Part shown: one piece after another, positions 9,930 through 22,020 of the stretch
How the letters are laid out: each line of letters begins with the position of its first letter
Numbering within the stretch: position 1 is the stretch's first letter
Assembly: GCA_963921825.1 (NCBI GenBank)
Contig: OY997593.1
Coordinates: 53,366,039 to 53,430,038, forward strand
Direction of reading: 5' to 3'
DNA: 64,000 nucleotides
Origin: Erodium maritimum
Lineage: Eukaryota > Streptophyta > Magnoliopsida > Geraniales > Geraniaceae
The notes under the pieces: model-generated
Told to the model about the DNA's origin: nothing
The model's input: the letters and a program-made list of their open reading frames with translations, nothing else
The model's database searches: none
Program-made: the position numbers and the translations under genes

Positions 9930-10926
9930 AGAGACTAACTTATACACAGGAATCTGAATCTTTCGTTACGGAAACTCTCTAAAAAAGAGCTATGCCCTCT
10001 CTCTACAAAAAACACCCCAAACCCTAGTTTTCTCTCCAGCCACCGACGATTTTCTTCTCCGGCCTACCTGGACGGGATGTCGCCGGTGGCTTTCCCTTTG
10101 TCCTTTCATCTTTTACCCCTTTTTTCTGGCTTGTCCTTGTTTTGAGCCCATGTCATGCAGATCTCAGATTTGGCTCCTCCTTCTTCTTCCTTGGTCAGAT
10201 CTGATCCGGTCGTTTAATTGCTCCGGCGATTGATGGCATCTCCTCTCCCTTCATGGTCGTCGGGACGTGTTGGCGATCGGCGAGGTCTCGGAGATCTCGT
10301 TTTCTCCGAGATCTGAGAGCGGGTTTGGTTTTTCAACTTTGGTTAGATCTTTAACCCTCTACCCTTTCTAATTCAGGTACTCTTCTTTTCCTTTCCTCTA
10401 GCACTTAGTTTCCTCGATCCATTGTGGTCGGGGCCTCACGGTTGGGGTTGTCCACCGTGAGGTGTTCTGAGTCTTTTGACTCTTTCAAGCGCTCCTGGGT
10501 TGGTTTTGAGGTTTCCTTGTGTGATGAAAGAGTTGGAGGTGTTCCTGGCCTCCTCCTTTTGGGGTTTCTGTCTGGTGTTGGCCGACAATTTGGGGTCGGA
10601 TGAGTTGTGGGTGGAGTTTTGGGCTTGGGCTTGTCTCCGGGAAGTGTAGAGCTCATGCGGGTCATCTCGGGGTTGATTTGGTTCTCTTCGTCGCTGCGGC
10701 ACTTGGTGTGGTCCGGTGGTGGACTTCGCTCCGACAACTGTTGGTCGGAGTTGTTCGGTGCAGAGTGATCGAAGTGATCGACAACTTCTTGGCTCCTGGG
10801 ATGCGTGTGACTCGAGGCAGGGTGAGGTTCAGACTGTTTTCTTTCCTTTTTTCTTTTTTAGGTTAGGGTTTCTTGTTTTGGGCCTAGTTGTCCCTTTCTG
10901 TTTACCCCCTGGTTGGGCTTGGTGTT

Positions 10927-13569
10927 TGTCACGCCCCAAATCCGGTTTTGACCGGACTCGAGACGTGAACGAAAATAATACAATATAAAGCAATTTTAAA
11001 ACCAAAAGAGTCTCCAATAATAGTTAAAAGATCCAAGTAACATCACGAGTCAACAACTCGACAAAACCAAATAATAAATAAGTTTAGTGACAAATAAACA
11101 GTACGTCTCTAGACCATGCTAGCCTAAGACCCTCGCTTGCTCCCAAGCATCGAGAATCCCGCTAGGCCACATCCCGCTCAAAACCTGTAGAACAATAAAG
11201 TAAAGGGGTGAGCTTTCGCTCAATAGGAAAAGTAGTTAAGGTAGTGAGTATCCCCTCACCACCACGAGTAACCGTCCAATTAGGGCATACTAGTACGACA
11301 CATAACTAACCACAACACGGAATCTCATAACCACAATCCTCAGTCACATGACTATAACCACATCACAAACATAGTTACACGACCATTATCACACTGTACT
11401 CGGATCACTTATCCAATCATCAAGCATACAACATACAGTAAAACAATCATACGTCCCGTACAACAGTCCCCGAACTCCACCGGCTGTCCACAACCCGACT
11501 CAAACCATATCGTACCGGACCACACAACATCGGTCTAGATATCTTCCCGGAACACGGCATCGGGGCACAAATCACGATACATCATACCGGACCACACAAC
11601 ATCGACCTAGATGTCTTCCCGGAAATGCATCGGGGCACAATCACAATACTGATCACATAACCGTCGGCCTAGATACCCTACACCGACATACACCCTCGAT
11701 GTAGGTATTGTACCGGAACCACTACCCGGGGAACCACGTACATGGGACCACACCGTCGACCTAGATACCACCCTACACCGGCATACCCCCTTGGTGTAGG
11801 TATCATACCGGAACACATCTCATCTCGGAACATACAACAAGAGAGTCTCACGCATCGCAATGCCATGATTCAACCACAGTATACCAACTGATCCAACTTA
11901 CCACAACACATCACATCGGTCTATCAATCACCAGACTATATCACAAACATTGGTTCACGTCATATCAAGCATGTCATATTTGCCCAAACATAGCAACATA
12001 CTACTCCGAGTATCCCATATCATGATTCTCAATCTAACAATGGATACACCACACATCAAGCATCACAATCATAGATCATGGCATCACAATCAACACACAA
12101 ACCTAAGGGCTCGACATGGCCCACATGCATTTCTACAGCACGACAATTTCCAAACTTACGGCTCGACATGGCTCGTAAGCTATCCCTCATTTCACTCGTT
12201 TCTCACATCCTACATGCATACTATCATTATATCAAATGTTCGCAACCTATAGGCATACTAGTAACTTTCCGCAATTAAACCGGTATTCGCTACTTTCCCT
12301 ACCTCGATCGCTTTCCAAACGCTTAGTCACTTCACGAGGTCCAAAAGTCTCCTCCGTCGAGCTCGGGTCCAATGTCTATCATCACAAATTTAATACAAGA
12401 ATCAAGAGTGATTCACTATTGGTTTAAAGAGGAAAACATTCTCAATTAACCCCAAAAGGGCTTGGTTATAGGTAACCGTCACAATTACTCGAATTCTATC
12501 AAAAAAGGCTCAAAAGGCTCAATTCTGGTCTATCACGGTTCGGGCCACGGACCCGTGGTCTGCACCGTCACGGTTCTCCTCACGGAGCCGTGATTGGCGT
12601 CGTCACGGTCTCCCTCACGGAGCCGTGACGTCCTCTGTCACGGTCCTCGTCAGGGATCCGTGACGGGTCTGGACAACTTCGTCCTTCTTCTTCCTCTTGC
12701 TCCGATTTCACGAAAAACAACTTCAAAACCTCCATTTTTAACCATCAAAAACCTCTAAAACAGTACCAAAAACCCTCAATTCTCCAATACCCATGATGGG
12801 TCTTCATCAAAACATCAAAAAACCAATCGATTTCATCATCCAAACATAGTTTTAAGCATCTATCATCTACTTCAACCTTAAAAGCTCAACATCCATGGAA
12901 ACTCAACTAGTTTCAAGCTTTTTCTAGCAAACCCACTAAGTGGAATTCAACCAAAACGAATTTATATAAATGATTTACCTTAGGGATGGAAAGGGGATGA
13001 AGAAAATGAAGTTTGTGAGATGATTTGAGGTAGAAATGAGCTAAAGCCTTCTCATTTTCTCCTTGCTTCTCCTTCAAGCTTCCATGGAAACTCCTCCTTT
13101 GCTCTCTCTCTAATTTTCGGCCAACAAGGTAAAAATGAGCTGAATTGCTCTCCTTTGGTGCCTTTAACCTATACTTGAATTTCCTATTTTACCCCTTTAG
13201 CTTTCTTCCTTCTAGATTAGCTCAAGTGAGGGTAGTTTGGTCAAATCTCACCCATTTCTTCCCTTCCAAGCCAACATGGACATGTGTCCATGTGGAGACC
13301 ACCTCTACCCAAATTATTTTCAGCTCACTTGATTTAATTAGGTTTAGCTAGTAATTAGACTTAAGTTGACCCGAGTTTAACTTTTTCACAATTACAATCG
13401 TTTGAAGGGAAACGACCCAACTAAGCTAACTGTAACGACGGCTAAGCTTTTTGGGTCCCGGAAAGGTCCTGAATGACTCCCGAAGTTATCGGTTGACTTT
13501 TCCGGCAAAAAGTCAACTTCCGTCAAAATTCACCGGTTCGACCGGAATCGACCGGAGGCGATTCTTACA
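10927..13569 (-). repeat. 3' LTR of a minus-strand Ty3 element
   Basis: It starts TGTCACGCCCCAAATCC and ends CGATTCTTACA; reversed, it is the standard TGTAAG...GTGACA LTR. Position 13570 continues with the reverse complement of the polypurine tract (TACCCCCTTAAAAGG), so this is the 3' LTR. It contains the second tandem array (about 11510-11820), the palindromic array (about 12530-12670), an acceptor-like site (reverse, 11180-11200) and a donor-like site (reverse, AC of GT at 12977-12978). No target duplication pair can be found because the element's other end is deleted. Confidence 0.9.
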
Positions 13570-14196
13570 ATCTACCCCCTTAAAAGGATTTCGTCCTCGA
13601 AATTTAAAACAGACGTACCTCAAGGGTCGAACATACTCGCACGAACCTCATCCTCGCGCTCCTAGGTCGACTCTGCTCCGTGGTGCCGCCACTGCACCCA
13701 TACCATTGGGATAGTCTTGCCGCGCAAGACCTGCTCTCGCGTGTCCAGAATCCTGACTGGCTGCTCCTCATACGAAACATCCTCAGCTACCTCGATGTCC
13801 GTCCACTCAATAACGTGGGAGGGGTTCGCGGTGTACTTCCGCAGCTGGGACACGTGGAAGACGTTATGAACGTTCCCAAGCTGCGGTGGCAATGCAAGGC
13901 GGTAAGAAACGGCTCCAACTCTGCCTAAAACCTCAAAAGGTCCGATAAACCGCGGGGCCAACTTGTCTCCGCCGCGGTTGAACCGCACTAGCCCCTTCTT
14001 CGGGCTCACTCTCAAAAACACATGGTCACCAACAGTAAACTCGAGAGGTCGGCGCCGTCTATCAGCGTAGCTCTTCTGCCGGCTCTGCGCGGTCCTCAAC
14101 CGCTCCCGAATCAGTGCGACCTTCTCGGTCGTCTCCCGGACAAGCTCTGGACCAAGTGAACTCCTGTCTCCCACCTCTGCCCAACACACGGGTTCA
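13570..14196 (-). pseudogene. Ty3 integrase C-terminus and chromodomain-like tail, truncated
   Basis: On the minus strand from about 14196 the frame reads integrase C-terminal sequence: PVCWAEVG, then RERLRTAQSRQKSYADRRRR, GDHVFLRVSP, FIGPFEVLGRVG, YRLALPPQLGNVHNVFHVSQLRK and the terminal IPMVWVQWRHHGAEST. These are the GPY/F module and the chromodomain-like end typical of plant chromoviruses. A TAG replaces the usual Trp codon after EST, near 13662. The catalytic core of integrase, RNase H, RT, protease, gag and the 5' LTR are all missing: the fragment is cut at about 14196 against LINE-like DNA. The last 60 bp on the left are the polypurine block. Confidence 0.85.
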
Positions 14197-14282
14197 CCAT
14201 TGACCTCGTATTCGAACTTTTTGAAAACATGGTTTATATAAGAGAAAACTTGCTGATAAAAAAAGAACTAACTTATACACAG

Positions 14283-14586
14283 ACAGGTCAAACCCATTTG
14301 AATAAACATATTGAAAGATGATATTATTGTTCTTATGGATGGGTACTGTGTTCAATGTACTAAACTGATGATTACCAGCCAAACTTAGTGGGACTCCTGT
14401 AGTTTGAGGTTCTCTATAATCTACAAGAGTCGTATGTAGGAGGCGTTGACTTCACCTACATATATTCCCCCATTAAAAACACTAATTAATTAATGTCCAG
14501 TGAATTCTCTTTCCACGGTCCTAATATTATAAATCCCTAAAATAGCAATTCAAGAGGAGATCTCATCCAGTATCTTTTTTATTATA
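14283..14586. other. Intergenic DNA between two LINE-like elements
   Basis: Unique-looking AT-rich DNA with no gene or repeat that I can support. It directly follows the right target duplication of the LINE-like element. Confidence 0.5.
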
Positions 14587-16547
14587 ATGCAAGCAAATTT
14601 ACTGACGCAGCCTCCCTACTCTCTATTCCCTATTCTCTCTCTGCTAGGGTTACGAACTAAGGTTCTAAAAGGTGGGGTTTTGCGATTTTCTGCATCAAGT
14701 TGCATGACGATTTTGAGCATGGAGGGTGATGGAGAGCATGTCGGCGATGGATTTGTTCATTGGGGACCTGTGTTGCTGGAGGAGAGTGACGCGGCTGTCG
14801 AATCCGACGCCGGTGAGGAGGGATCGAACACTGAGCCGATGGAGGAACTGCAGCCGCACAGCGTGACGACGCCGCTGGTGGCGATGGCGGCGGAGGGCGT
14901 GGACCTGCAGAGGGGATCGGGTTCCTCGGGAGAGCCTGTGATCTCGGAGGGGCATTGGACGCCGAGATCGGGTGGGGAACCGGTGGTGTGTTTCTCGGCG
15001 GGGGAGGATCCGGGTTGGGTCCCGGGAGGCAGAGTCCGATCAGGACCTGTCTCCGGCGCACGCCGACGAGGGGACCCCGACCAAGGACGATGGGTGTGCA
15101 TCGGGGCGTGGTGGCTAGGGCGCCGGTGATGGTGGCGTTGGGTGAGAAACCCACACCAATTCCGGTGTCGTCGGGGTCGTCCACGACTCCGGCGGTCGAG
15201 GTGGAGGAGACTCCGACCGCGGCTGCTTGGCGCCGAAGGAAAGGGAAGGGCGTGGTCTCGGAGGAGCCGAGTAGGGTTGAACGCCCGGTGGTGGAGGGGC
15301 GTGGGTTCATGGGCGATGCTCGATGGGCGGCCACGTTGGGACGCAAGTCAGTATGGGCCCAGGGAGAAGGCGGGGATGTGGCTCGCTGGGCTGCGAGGTT
15401 TGGGGCGGGTCGAACGGATGTGGAAGGTAGCGTAGGGGTGGGAGCCGGAGCGGGGCACCCCTATGGTGGTACCACCCGTCCGATCCAATCGGGAACGTCA
15501 TATCCGGCCGGGCCGGAGGGAGGTGCAATGGGTCAGTTGGATTCCCAAATGGGTGCTATGCGGATCAAGGAGGTGGTGGTGCCGGTCCAAGAGGTAACAG
15601 GGCGGGGAAATATGTATCGTTTTGCTTTAGCAGCGAAGGTCCTGTCTACCAAGAAGATCTATTGGAAATCGGTAGTGGCACGCATGGAGGACCTCTGGGG
15701 TATGAAAGTCGAGGCTAAGCCCCTGGAGGGAGGCATTGTGGCTTTTTTCTTCAGGTCGGCGAAGGAAAGGGAGCGAGTATTGGTGGGCGAACCGTGGTCC
15801 TTCTGGGGCTCCTTGGTGTTGTTCACTGATCTACGGGCCCACATGCATGTATCGAACCTGCACTTTCACCACTTTTCGGTGTGGGCGCAGGTATCGAACT
15901 TGCCTGTGGGGGCGTGGACTAGGGAGGTGGGCTTCAGGATTGGCAACACGCTGGGTGTGTGCCAAGGAGTGGATGTGGACAAGAAGGGTCGCTGCTGGGG
16001 AGACTTTATGAAGGTCAGGATCAGGGCCGCCATTAGGGTTCCATTACAAAGTCAGCTCTGGTTCCGTTTGTCGGTAGCTCAGGTACGAACTCGGCTTTAC
16101 ATTTTGTACGAACATTTACCTGAGCACTGTTTTGGTTGTTGCTGCGCGGGACACCTGTTCCCGGTCTGTCCGGTTGTGGGAGGTCTTTGGGGAGTCTCGT
16201 CGAAGGCACCAGGGGACCCGAGGTCGGCACTTGAAAAGGCCAAACATGGGAAACCCATCCCGGGGACTAACTGGACTTATCTGAGTGGGTCGGGGATGGG
16301 GGACCGATCTAGGGGGTCTCCTCGGACTCCTCCTAGGTATGAGAGTATGGGGCGCTGGGGTCAACAAGAGGCACAGGGGGCAGATGAGCCTGTGGGGTGG
16401 CTGCCGCGGGAATCAACGCCGACCTTATCTGGAAATAAAAGGGCGGGGAGAGATGTGGATTCAGCAGAGGATGAAGAATCAGTGGTGTCAACCGGGGCGT
16501 CTTCAGTAGCGGCGGGGGGCTTCAAGCACCCTCGCCTCCAGGAATGA
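14587..16547 (+). pseudogene. LINE ORF1: DUF4283 plus CCHC zinc knuckle, frameshifted
   Basis: The first part (ATG at 14587, residues MEGDGEHVGD from 14719) is open to 15129, and the remainder continues in another frame from about 15050 to TGA at 16547, so one frameshift separates them. The second part holds a DUF4283 domain: KKIYWKSVVARMEDLWGM, then EPWSFWGSLVLF, FSVWAQVSNLPVGAW and IGNTLGVCQGVDVD. It is followed by YEHLPEHCFGCCCAGHLFPVCP, a CX2CX4HX4C zinc knuckle. This pair is the nucleic-acid-binding protein of plant L1-type LINEs. The C-terminal third is low-complexity, Gly/Arg/Ser-rich. A host gene with DUF4283 is the alternative, but the poly(A)-like tail and frameshift favour a LINE. 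Confidence 0.8.
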
Positions 16548-16990
16548 GTGCTGGGATGGCCAAGGAGAGGTTGATCGACTGTACCTCCTCCTTGGTGTAT
16601 AGGTGGCAAGGGTACCACCAACAGTCGGTAAATTACTTCCCTACCACTTCGGAGTCAGTAATCCCGCGTTCAGGAGCCCTACCATTATCAGTCAAGGGAG
16701 GACGACGCACGCTGACTTACCGGGGGAGTAATCGGTCCACCACTGGTTATCTATCCTCTGACCTGCTCGGTCAGTATCTTATGGTTCTAGTATACTGTAT
16801 CGGTGTCCTTGGATGCTACTGCAGTCCCACCCCTCCGACCGCCCCGATGTCAAAGAGCAAAATTTACTTTCCTGCTTTTATTGTTATTGCTATGTTAGTT
16901 TGGTTTCCATGTACGATGCCTCGGATTTCTGTAGGCATCAAAAGGCTTTTATATTAATAATATTGTCATTCCTCTCAAAAAATAAATAAA
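14587..16990 (+). mobile_element. LINE remnant (ORF1 only) with A-rich tail
   Basis: The unit consists of a pyrimidine-rich leader, a broken ORF1 (see the pseudogene entry), about 430 bp of 3' sequence and a tail AAAAAATAAATAAATAA at 16975-16992. The endonuclease and reverse transcriptase of ORF2 are absent, so it is an internally deleted, non-autonomous copy. The left edge is uncertain and may lie slightly before 14587. I did not find a convincing target duplication. Confidence 0.65.
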
Positions 16991-16992
16991 TA

Positions 16993-17347
16993 ATCATATA
17001 CCAGAATGAATAAAATATTATCTAAATGGTTTCAATGAGACCACGTTGGATTTATAAGGTGAAAAGCACTCAGCCCTTTATAAATCCATATTCCATGACA
17101 GGAGAACACAAAATTAAATGACAAGCAACCACCAATGGCTTCATTCTTATGTTGCCTTTTAGCAACTCAACTTTTGTTCATCAACAGTCGCGTCTCGTGA
17201 GTCTTTCACTTCCATCCTTGTCTCCTTCTCCTCTATCCCATGTCTCTCATTTTTTCTATAATAAACAAATGGTACTATTTCTATCCCACTGTGTGCGTCT
17301 AGAAGCGCTTCAAAAATTATGATTCTATTTCAACGACGCGTTTTTTA
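16993..17347. promoter_or_regulatory. Upstream region of the SPRY gene
   Basis: About 350 bp between the LINE tail and the uORF. It should contain the promoter and 5' UTR of the gene at 17386. TATA-like sequences occur (for example TTTATAAG near 17052 and CTATAATAA near 17258), but none is clearly the functional one. The LINE remnant forms its immediate upstream boundary. Confidence 0.4.
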
Positions 17348-17380
17348 ATGCTTTGGAACGATTTGTCGGTTCAACCTTAA
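17348..17380 (+). promoter_or_regulatory. Short upstream ORF before the SPRY gene
   Basis: ATG at 17348 opens a 10-codon frame (MLWNDLSVQP) ending at TAA 17378-17380, 5 nt before the ATG of the main frame at 17386. If the transcript starts upstream of 17348, ribosomes would meet this ATG first and would have to reinitiate or scan past it. Whether it is transcribed is not visible from the sequence. Confidence 0.45.
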
Positions 17381-17385
17381 ATTTA

Positions 17386-18877
17386 ATGTTTTTTTTCGTT
17401 TCATTTCTGCTGATTCTCATCGTTACAAGTCCAGTCCACGCCTCCTCTCATGACCTCTCTTCAAACGTAACACAAATCGATAGAACAACTTTGTTCCCGG
17501 AGATGGAAATGGCGGTGGGTTGGGAGCACATGGGGGCGGCGGCCGGTGTTGTCGTTCTGCTCCTTGTTGCGTTTATATGGCGCTTCTGCTGCTACAAGCA
17601 CAAACCCGGCGGAGGAACGGAGAGGGAGACTAGGCTTCATCTCGGGCAAGCCGATTTGGATCATATGAACAAGCAGAGAGGAGGGACTTACAATCTTTTC
17701 CGGCGAGGCGCGTCAACGATGCCCCTTTTCACCTGGGCCGACTACCCTTCTCTCCTAACCGACGCGGTCGAGAACGGATGGTCTCGGTTCGGCTTCACCG
17801 ACGGGTACATGACGTCATCGTCCCGATCAGCCCTCTTAGGGCTCTGCGCCGCCGGGGACTGCGGAGGGAGGCAGGTTTCAGATGTTGAGCTTGGATGGGA
17901 AATCTCTCAGGGATCCGCCGATTACATGCAGAAGATGAGGCTCAATTCTGGGCTGAAGAAAGTTCCGGCCCTCGGAGCCAATCCCTGGATGGGTGCTGCC
18001 GCGTCGGTCGTCAGGACGGCTCTGCCTCTGCCGGGGCCTCCCCTTTCGTTTCCTCAAGAGGCGTATTTCGAGATCACGGTTTTAGACTCAGGCGAGGGCG
18101 ATTACGGTGGCAAGATTAGGGAAGGCGAGAAAGCTAAGCTGCTGATTCAGCAGAATTCCGAGTCCTTACTCCACATTTCGAGCGTACTCGGGACGGTTGA
18201 TGATTTGAGTAGCAATGGCGTGAGATCAGAAGCGGTGGCGGTTTCAGTAGGGCTCACCGGCGGCGGGTCCCTCCCCCTGAAGCTCCCGGGAAGCTACCCT
18301 GGCTCCATTGGCTTCAACTCCAATGGCTCGGTCTATCTTGACGGTAAGGACTCGTTATTATTATTAAGTTTCCCAACACTAAAAATAAATGGTTTGGTTT
18401 TGTTTTTCCTCTGTTTCAGGAATGAAACTAGTTTTCGAATCCGAAAAGGCGGAATGGGGGAGAAAGGATCAAGTGATCGGGTGCGGGTTCGATCCAAGGA
18501 ACAAGAAGGTGTTCTTCACTCTGGATTCGGAGGTGCTGCATGTGTTCCATTGCCAGCCGGAGGAATTCGGAGCTCCACTCTACCCAACACTAGCAGCCAA
18601 CACCGACCTCACAGCTCTAGTTAATTTCGGGCAGAGCGCATTCACGTACCCACCGGCAAATGCTCACAGAACCCCAAATCCTTGCTTCACAGCCCCCATC
18701 GTCAGCTCTCCGGCCGCTCTCGGCTACGACGACAGCAAAGAGCTCTTCTCCATGGGCCGCATCGACTCCCACTGGCTCGACCGATCGGCCACGAAACCAA
18801 ACCACAACAGCGACATGTCTGAAGATGCTGATTTGTTCGAGATTGTCCTCGACGGAAAATCGACCAACGCTAAGTAA
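17386..18877 (+). CDS. Membrane-anchored SPRY-domain protein (two exons)
   Basis: The exons are 17386-18343 and 18420-18877, giving 471 residues. I start at ATG 17386; the open frame extends 11 codons further upstream without an ATG. Residues 1-19 (MFFFVSFLLILIVTSPVHA) form a signal peptide. A short outer segment with an NVT glycosylation site (27-29) follows, then a membrane span at about 50-66 (GAAAGVVVLLLVAFIWR) and a Cys/Lys-rich stop-transfer. The rest should be cytosolic. The SPRY fold covers about 225-410: AYFEITVLDS, AVSVGLTG, GSYPGSIGFNSNGSVYLDG, then, across the intron, QVIGCGFDPRNKKVFFTLDS and LYPTLAANTDLTALVNFG. SPRY domains bind partner proteins; the partner here is unknown. The family of plant SPRY proteins with an N-terminal anchor is known, but I cannot assign a gene name. 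No damage is visible. Confidence 0.88.
18344..18419 (+). other. Intron of the SPRY gene
   Basis: A 76-bp intron, GTAAGG...TTTCAG, interrupts the glycine codon after SVYLD (phase 1). It is AT-rich with a T-rich stretch before the acceptor. Splicing restores the SPRY core strand order, whereas reading through gives a frame that loses the domain. Confidence 0.9.
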
Positions 18878-19790
18878 AGATCAAACTCATTCATTATCAG
18901 GTTCTTTGTCAAGGACGCGGGTACATTTTTTGCCTGTCTTGTTCTGATTTTGCATGTATACTAGTACTACATTTCTTGTACATAACCAAATGATACCATG
19001 TAACTTATTTGTCTGTCTTCTGTTGAGTGATCACATCATGAAAAAGAGATGCAACAGTCAATATTTATCACTCTCGCAACGATTCTTGACATTACCATAA
19101 AAGCCATGCGCGAAATCATTTGCCAGGTTGTTTGGTACCAGAAAATCTCATGACAGGGTTACATATTAGTTTATTCAGCTCAACTGTCTTAATCTGATTT
19201 TGGTTTGTTTAATGGAACAAAATCACATTTGATGTTTTCTCCTTCTTGTCCTTTTTTTTCATGAAGAAAATACTACAAATAATGTGTGATGACGTGTTGT
19301 AAAGATGGAATAAAGATGAGAATGGAGATAGTTGATGAGGATGATTAAAAGGATTTTAGCATCTGATTTGGTCTTTCAATCACTACTTTCATATATTTTT
19401 CTTTTTTTTCTCTATTCATGCCTTTCAGAAAACTATAATGAGTCTTAGAGAAGCCAAGACTGAACTTTTTATGAAGTCCAGTTTTGAGAATGATTAAACA
19501 ACCTGAATGAAAAGAGAAAAGCCAGAGAATGATGTTCATCCACGGCAACTCTGAGTTTTTGCCACAGTTGACATTATCTTGCACAAATAATATATAGGAT
19601 AGATCCTTTTAACAGGACTGCAATTGAAAAGATCAGTCAAACAATACAATTCTATGCTTGTGATAGAAATCAGTTAATCAATCCAATTCTATACTTGTGG
19701 AAAAAATTCAGTTATTCAATTCAATTGATGACTATTTTTGATGCGGTCGAAACCATGAGCCATATGAAAATTTTAAGCTTTCGGCCAAAC
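18878..19790. other. Downstream region of the SPRY gene
   Basis: The first about 200 bp are probably 3' UTR. No other gene or clear repeat is visible. Short open frames here have no recognisable domain. Confidence 0.5.
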
Positions 19791-19794
19791 AAAA

Positions 19795-20154
19795 ACATAT
19801 AACTTAGACCATGTACAACACGCGATCCATATACGCGTCATGCGACTCGCCACTCGTGGTTTAGTGAGTCGCACCGCTACAGAAACAATAGTGTGTGACT
19901 CGCGACTCGCGACCAATTAAATCGTGAGTCGTGATCAATCAAACCAGAACACGCCTCTTGTCTTATTAAGATTTAATATTTATTAAATTTTAATTTAGTT
20001 GTTAATAAATTTAAACCCGATTTTATGAAAATGGTATCATAATTTACACATTTGTAGTCATTAGGCTCATATTGTTCAAAATAATTTTTTTTAATATCTT
20101 TCATCACAAAGTAAACATTTATTTACATTTTGAATCGAGAAAACGAACAAAACA
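19795..20154. repeat. MITE-like repeat cluster with ACTCGCGAC motifs
   Basis: The cluster begins with TTAGACCATGTACAACACGCG, a start typical of small plant DNA transposons. It contains several copies and inverted copies of GACTCGCGACTCGC and GTGAGTCG between 19835 and 19935. The ends are not defined. AT-rich DNA follows and leads into the foldback element at 20155. Confidence 0.4.
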
Positions 20155-20351
20155 CAGCATCCACTCAGAGCCTGAGCCCCTTAGTGAGTCTCATCAATGT
20201 GGAACACAGTTTAAATTAAGGAGTTCAGACTAACTATTCCCGAACCTGAGCCTCTTAATGAGTCTCACTATTATACATGTTGCTCTTAAAGCATGCACAA
20301 TGGTGAGACTCAGGGTTCTGGGATTGTATGTTGACTGCACAAAATAGTGAG

Positions 20352-21992
20352 TGTCACGCCCCGAATCCGGTTTTGACCAAACTCGAGACGTGAGTTAAAA
20401 CAGTAAATAAATAAAACGAATTTAAAACTAAAACGAGTCTCAGATAATATTTTAAAAGTTTCAAGTAATCTTAAGAGTCAACAGCTCAATAAAATCCATA
20501 AAATAAATAAGTTCAACAACAAGAAACAGTACGTCTCTAGACACCTAGACAAGACTCTCGCTGACTCCCAAACGCCGAGAATCCCGCTAGCACAAGTCCC
20601 GCTCAAGACCTGTAAAACAACAAGGTAAAGGGGCGAGCTTTCGCTGAGTAGGAAAAGTAGTTGAGGTTATGAACATCCGTTCACCACCACGAGTAACCGT
20701 CCAATTGGGGCATACTAGTAAAGCACAACACTAAAGACCTCCACGTAAGTTTACCAAACACTAAAACTCTCACAAGACCATAACCACACTTAAACAGCGC
20801 ACACAATCACATCAAGTATACAACACACAGCAGAACAAACACATATCCAATACATCAATCCCCAACATCACCGACCATCACAACTCGTTCCACTTATATT
20901 GTACCGGAACACACAACATCGGTCCCTACAACTTCCCGTCACGTAGACTCGGGGCACATCCCTGACCGGCATGTACATCGGTCGGATGTCTTCCCGGCAC
21001 ATAGACTCGGGGCCTCATGCATACCGGACCGGCACATACCTCGGTCGTACGCCTTCTCGGACCACACAGTATCGGGGTAATGATCACAACATCATCGACC
21101 TAGATACCCTACACCGGAATTCTCTATCAGTGTAGGTATCATACCGGATGTACCTCCTCTTGGAACACACATCAAGAGAATAACACGCATCAAAATGCCA
21201 TAGTTCGACCATGGTATACCAACCGAGCCAACTCACCACAACACATCACATCGGTCTATCACTCACCCGATCATATCACAACCATTGATTCACATCACAT
21301 CAATCACGACACACTTGCCCAAACATAGCAACAACATGCTACACCGAGTATATCGTAACATGATTCTCAATCTATCAGCAACTAAGTCACACATCATGCA
21401 TCTCAATCAAAGATCATGACATTTCAATCAACACACAACCTAAGGGCTCGACATGGCCCACATGCATTTCTACATCACGACAATTCCAAACTTACGGCTC
21501 GACATGGCTCGTAAGCTATCCCTCATTTCACTCGTACCTCACATCCTAATCATGCAATTCTAATCATTAAATCAAGTAATTACAACCTATAGGCATACTA
21601 ATAACTTTCCGCAATTAAACCGGTATTCGCTACTTTCCCTACCTCAAAAGCAATCCACTCATAGTTGCGGACGACCTAGCTAGCTTCCTCCTCGTCACTT
21701 CACGATGTCCAAGGGTCTCCTCCTCCGTAGAGCTCGGGTCCAAAGTCTTGGATCACAAATAAATACCCGAATCAAGAGTAATTCACTAAGGTTTAAAGAG
21801 GAAAACATTCCCAATTAACCCCAAAAGGATTCGGTTATAGATAACCGTCCAAATTACTCGAAATTCTACAAAATGGGCCCAAAAGGCCCAACTCAGGTCT
21901 GTCACGGTGCGGGTCACGGAGCCTTGACGGGATCCGTAACAGATCTGGTCACGGATCCGTGGTCTGCGCCGTAACGGTTCTCCTCACGGAGC
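20352..21992 (-). repeat. Truncated 3' LTR of the outer element
   Basis: It starts TGTCACGCCCCGAATCC, like the 5' LTR at 45913, and follows that LTR closely through the tandem array (about 20900-21160) into the palindromic array. At 21992 it is broken by a solo LTR inserted in CACGGAGC. Six further bases of it (CGTGAC) resume at 35230-35235, after which the LTR is deleted and RT sequence begins. Confidence 0.9.
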
Positions 21993-22020
21993 TGTCACGC
22001 CCCAAATCCGGTTTTGACCG

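Larger units (their letters stand above)
9950..14263 (+). mobile_element. LINE-like non-LTR element, interrupted by a Ty3 fragment
   Basis: A 20-bp target duplication flanks the unit: AGAGACTAACTTATACACAG at 9930-9949 and the same with one base missing at 14264-14282. The right end is GCTGATAAAAAAA, a poly(A)-type tail shared with the fragments ending at 6293 and 54585. The left part (9950-10926) starts with a pyrimidine-rich leader (ACTCTCTAAAAA..., CCCTAGTTTTCTCTCC) like the 5' end at 53337. No ORF1 or ORF2 domain is recognisable in the remaining 1 kb, so the copy is probably non-autonomous or internally deleted. A truncated minus-strand Ty3 element occupies 10927 to about 14196. Confidence 0.75.

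Noticed and set aside
10405..10737. 110-residue minus-strand frame and overlapping plus-strand frames
   Set aside because: They lie in the LINE-like leader; no domain, low-complexity composition and several overlapping frames suggest chance.
14657..15346. 229-residue frame on the minus strand
   Set aside because: It is antisense to the LINE ORF1; its Pro/Ser/Arg-rich composition mirrors the Gly/Arg-rich sense frame.
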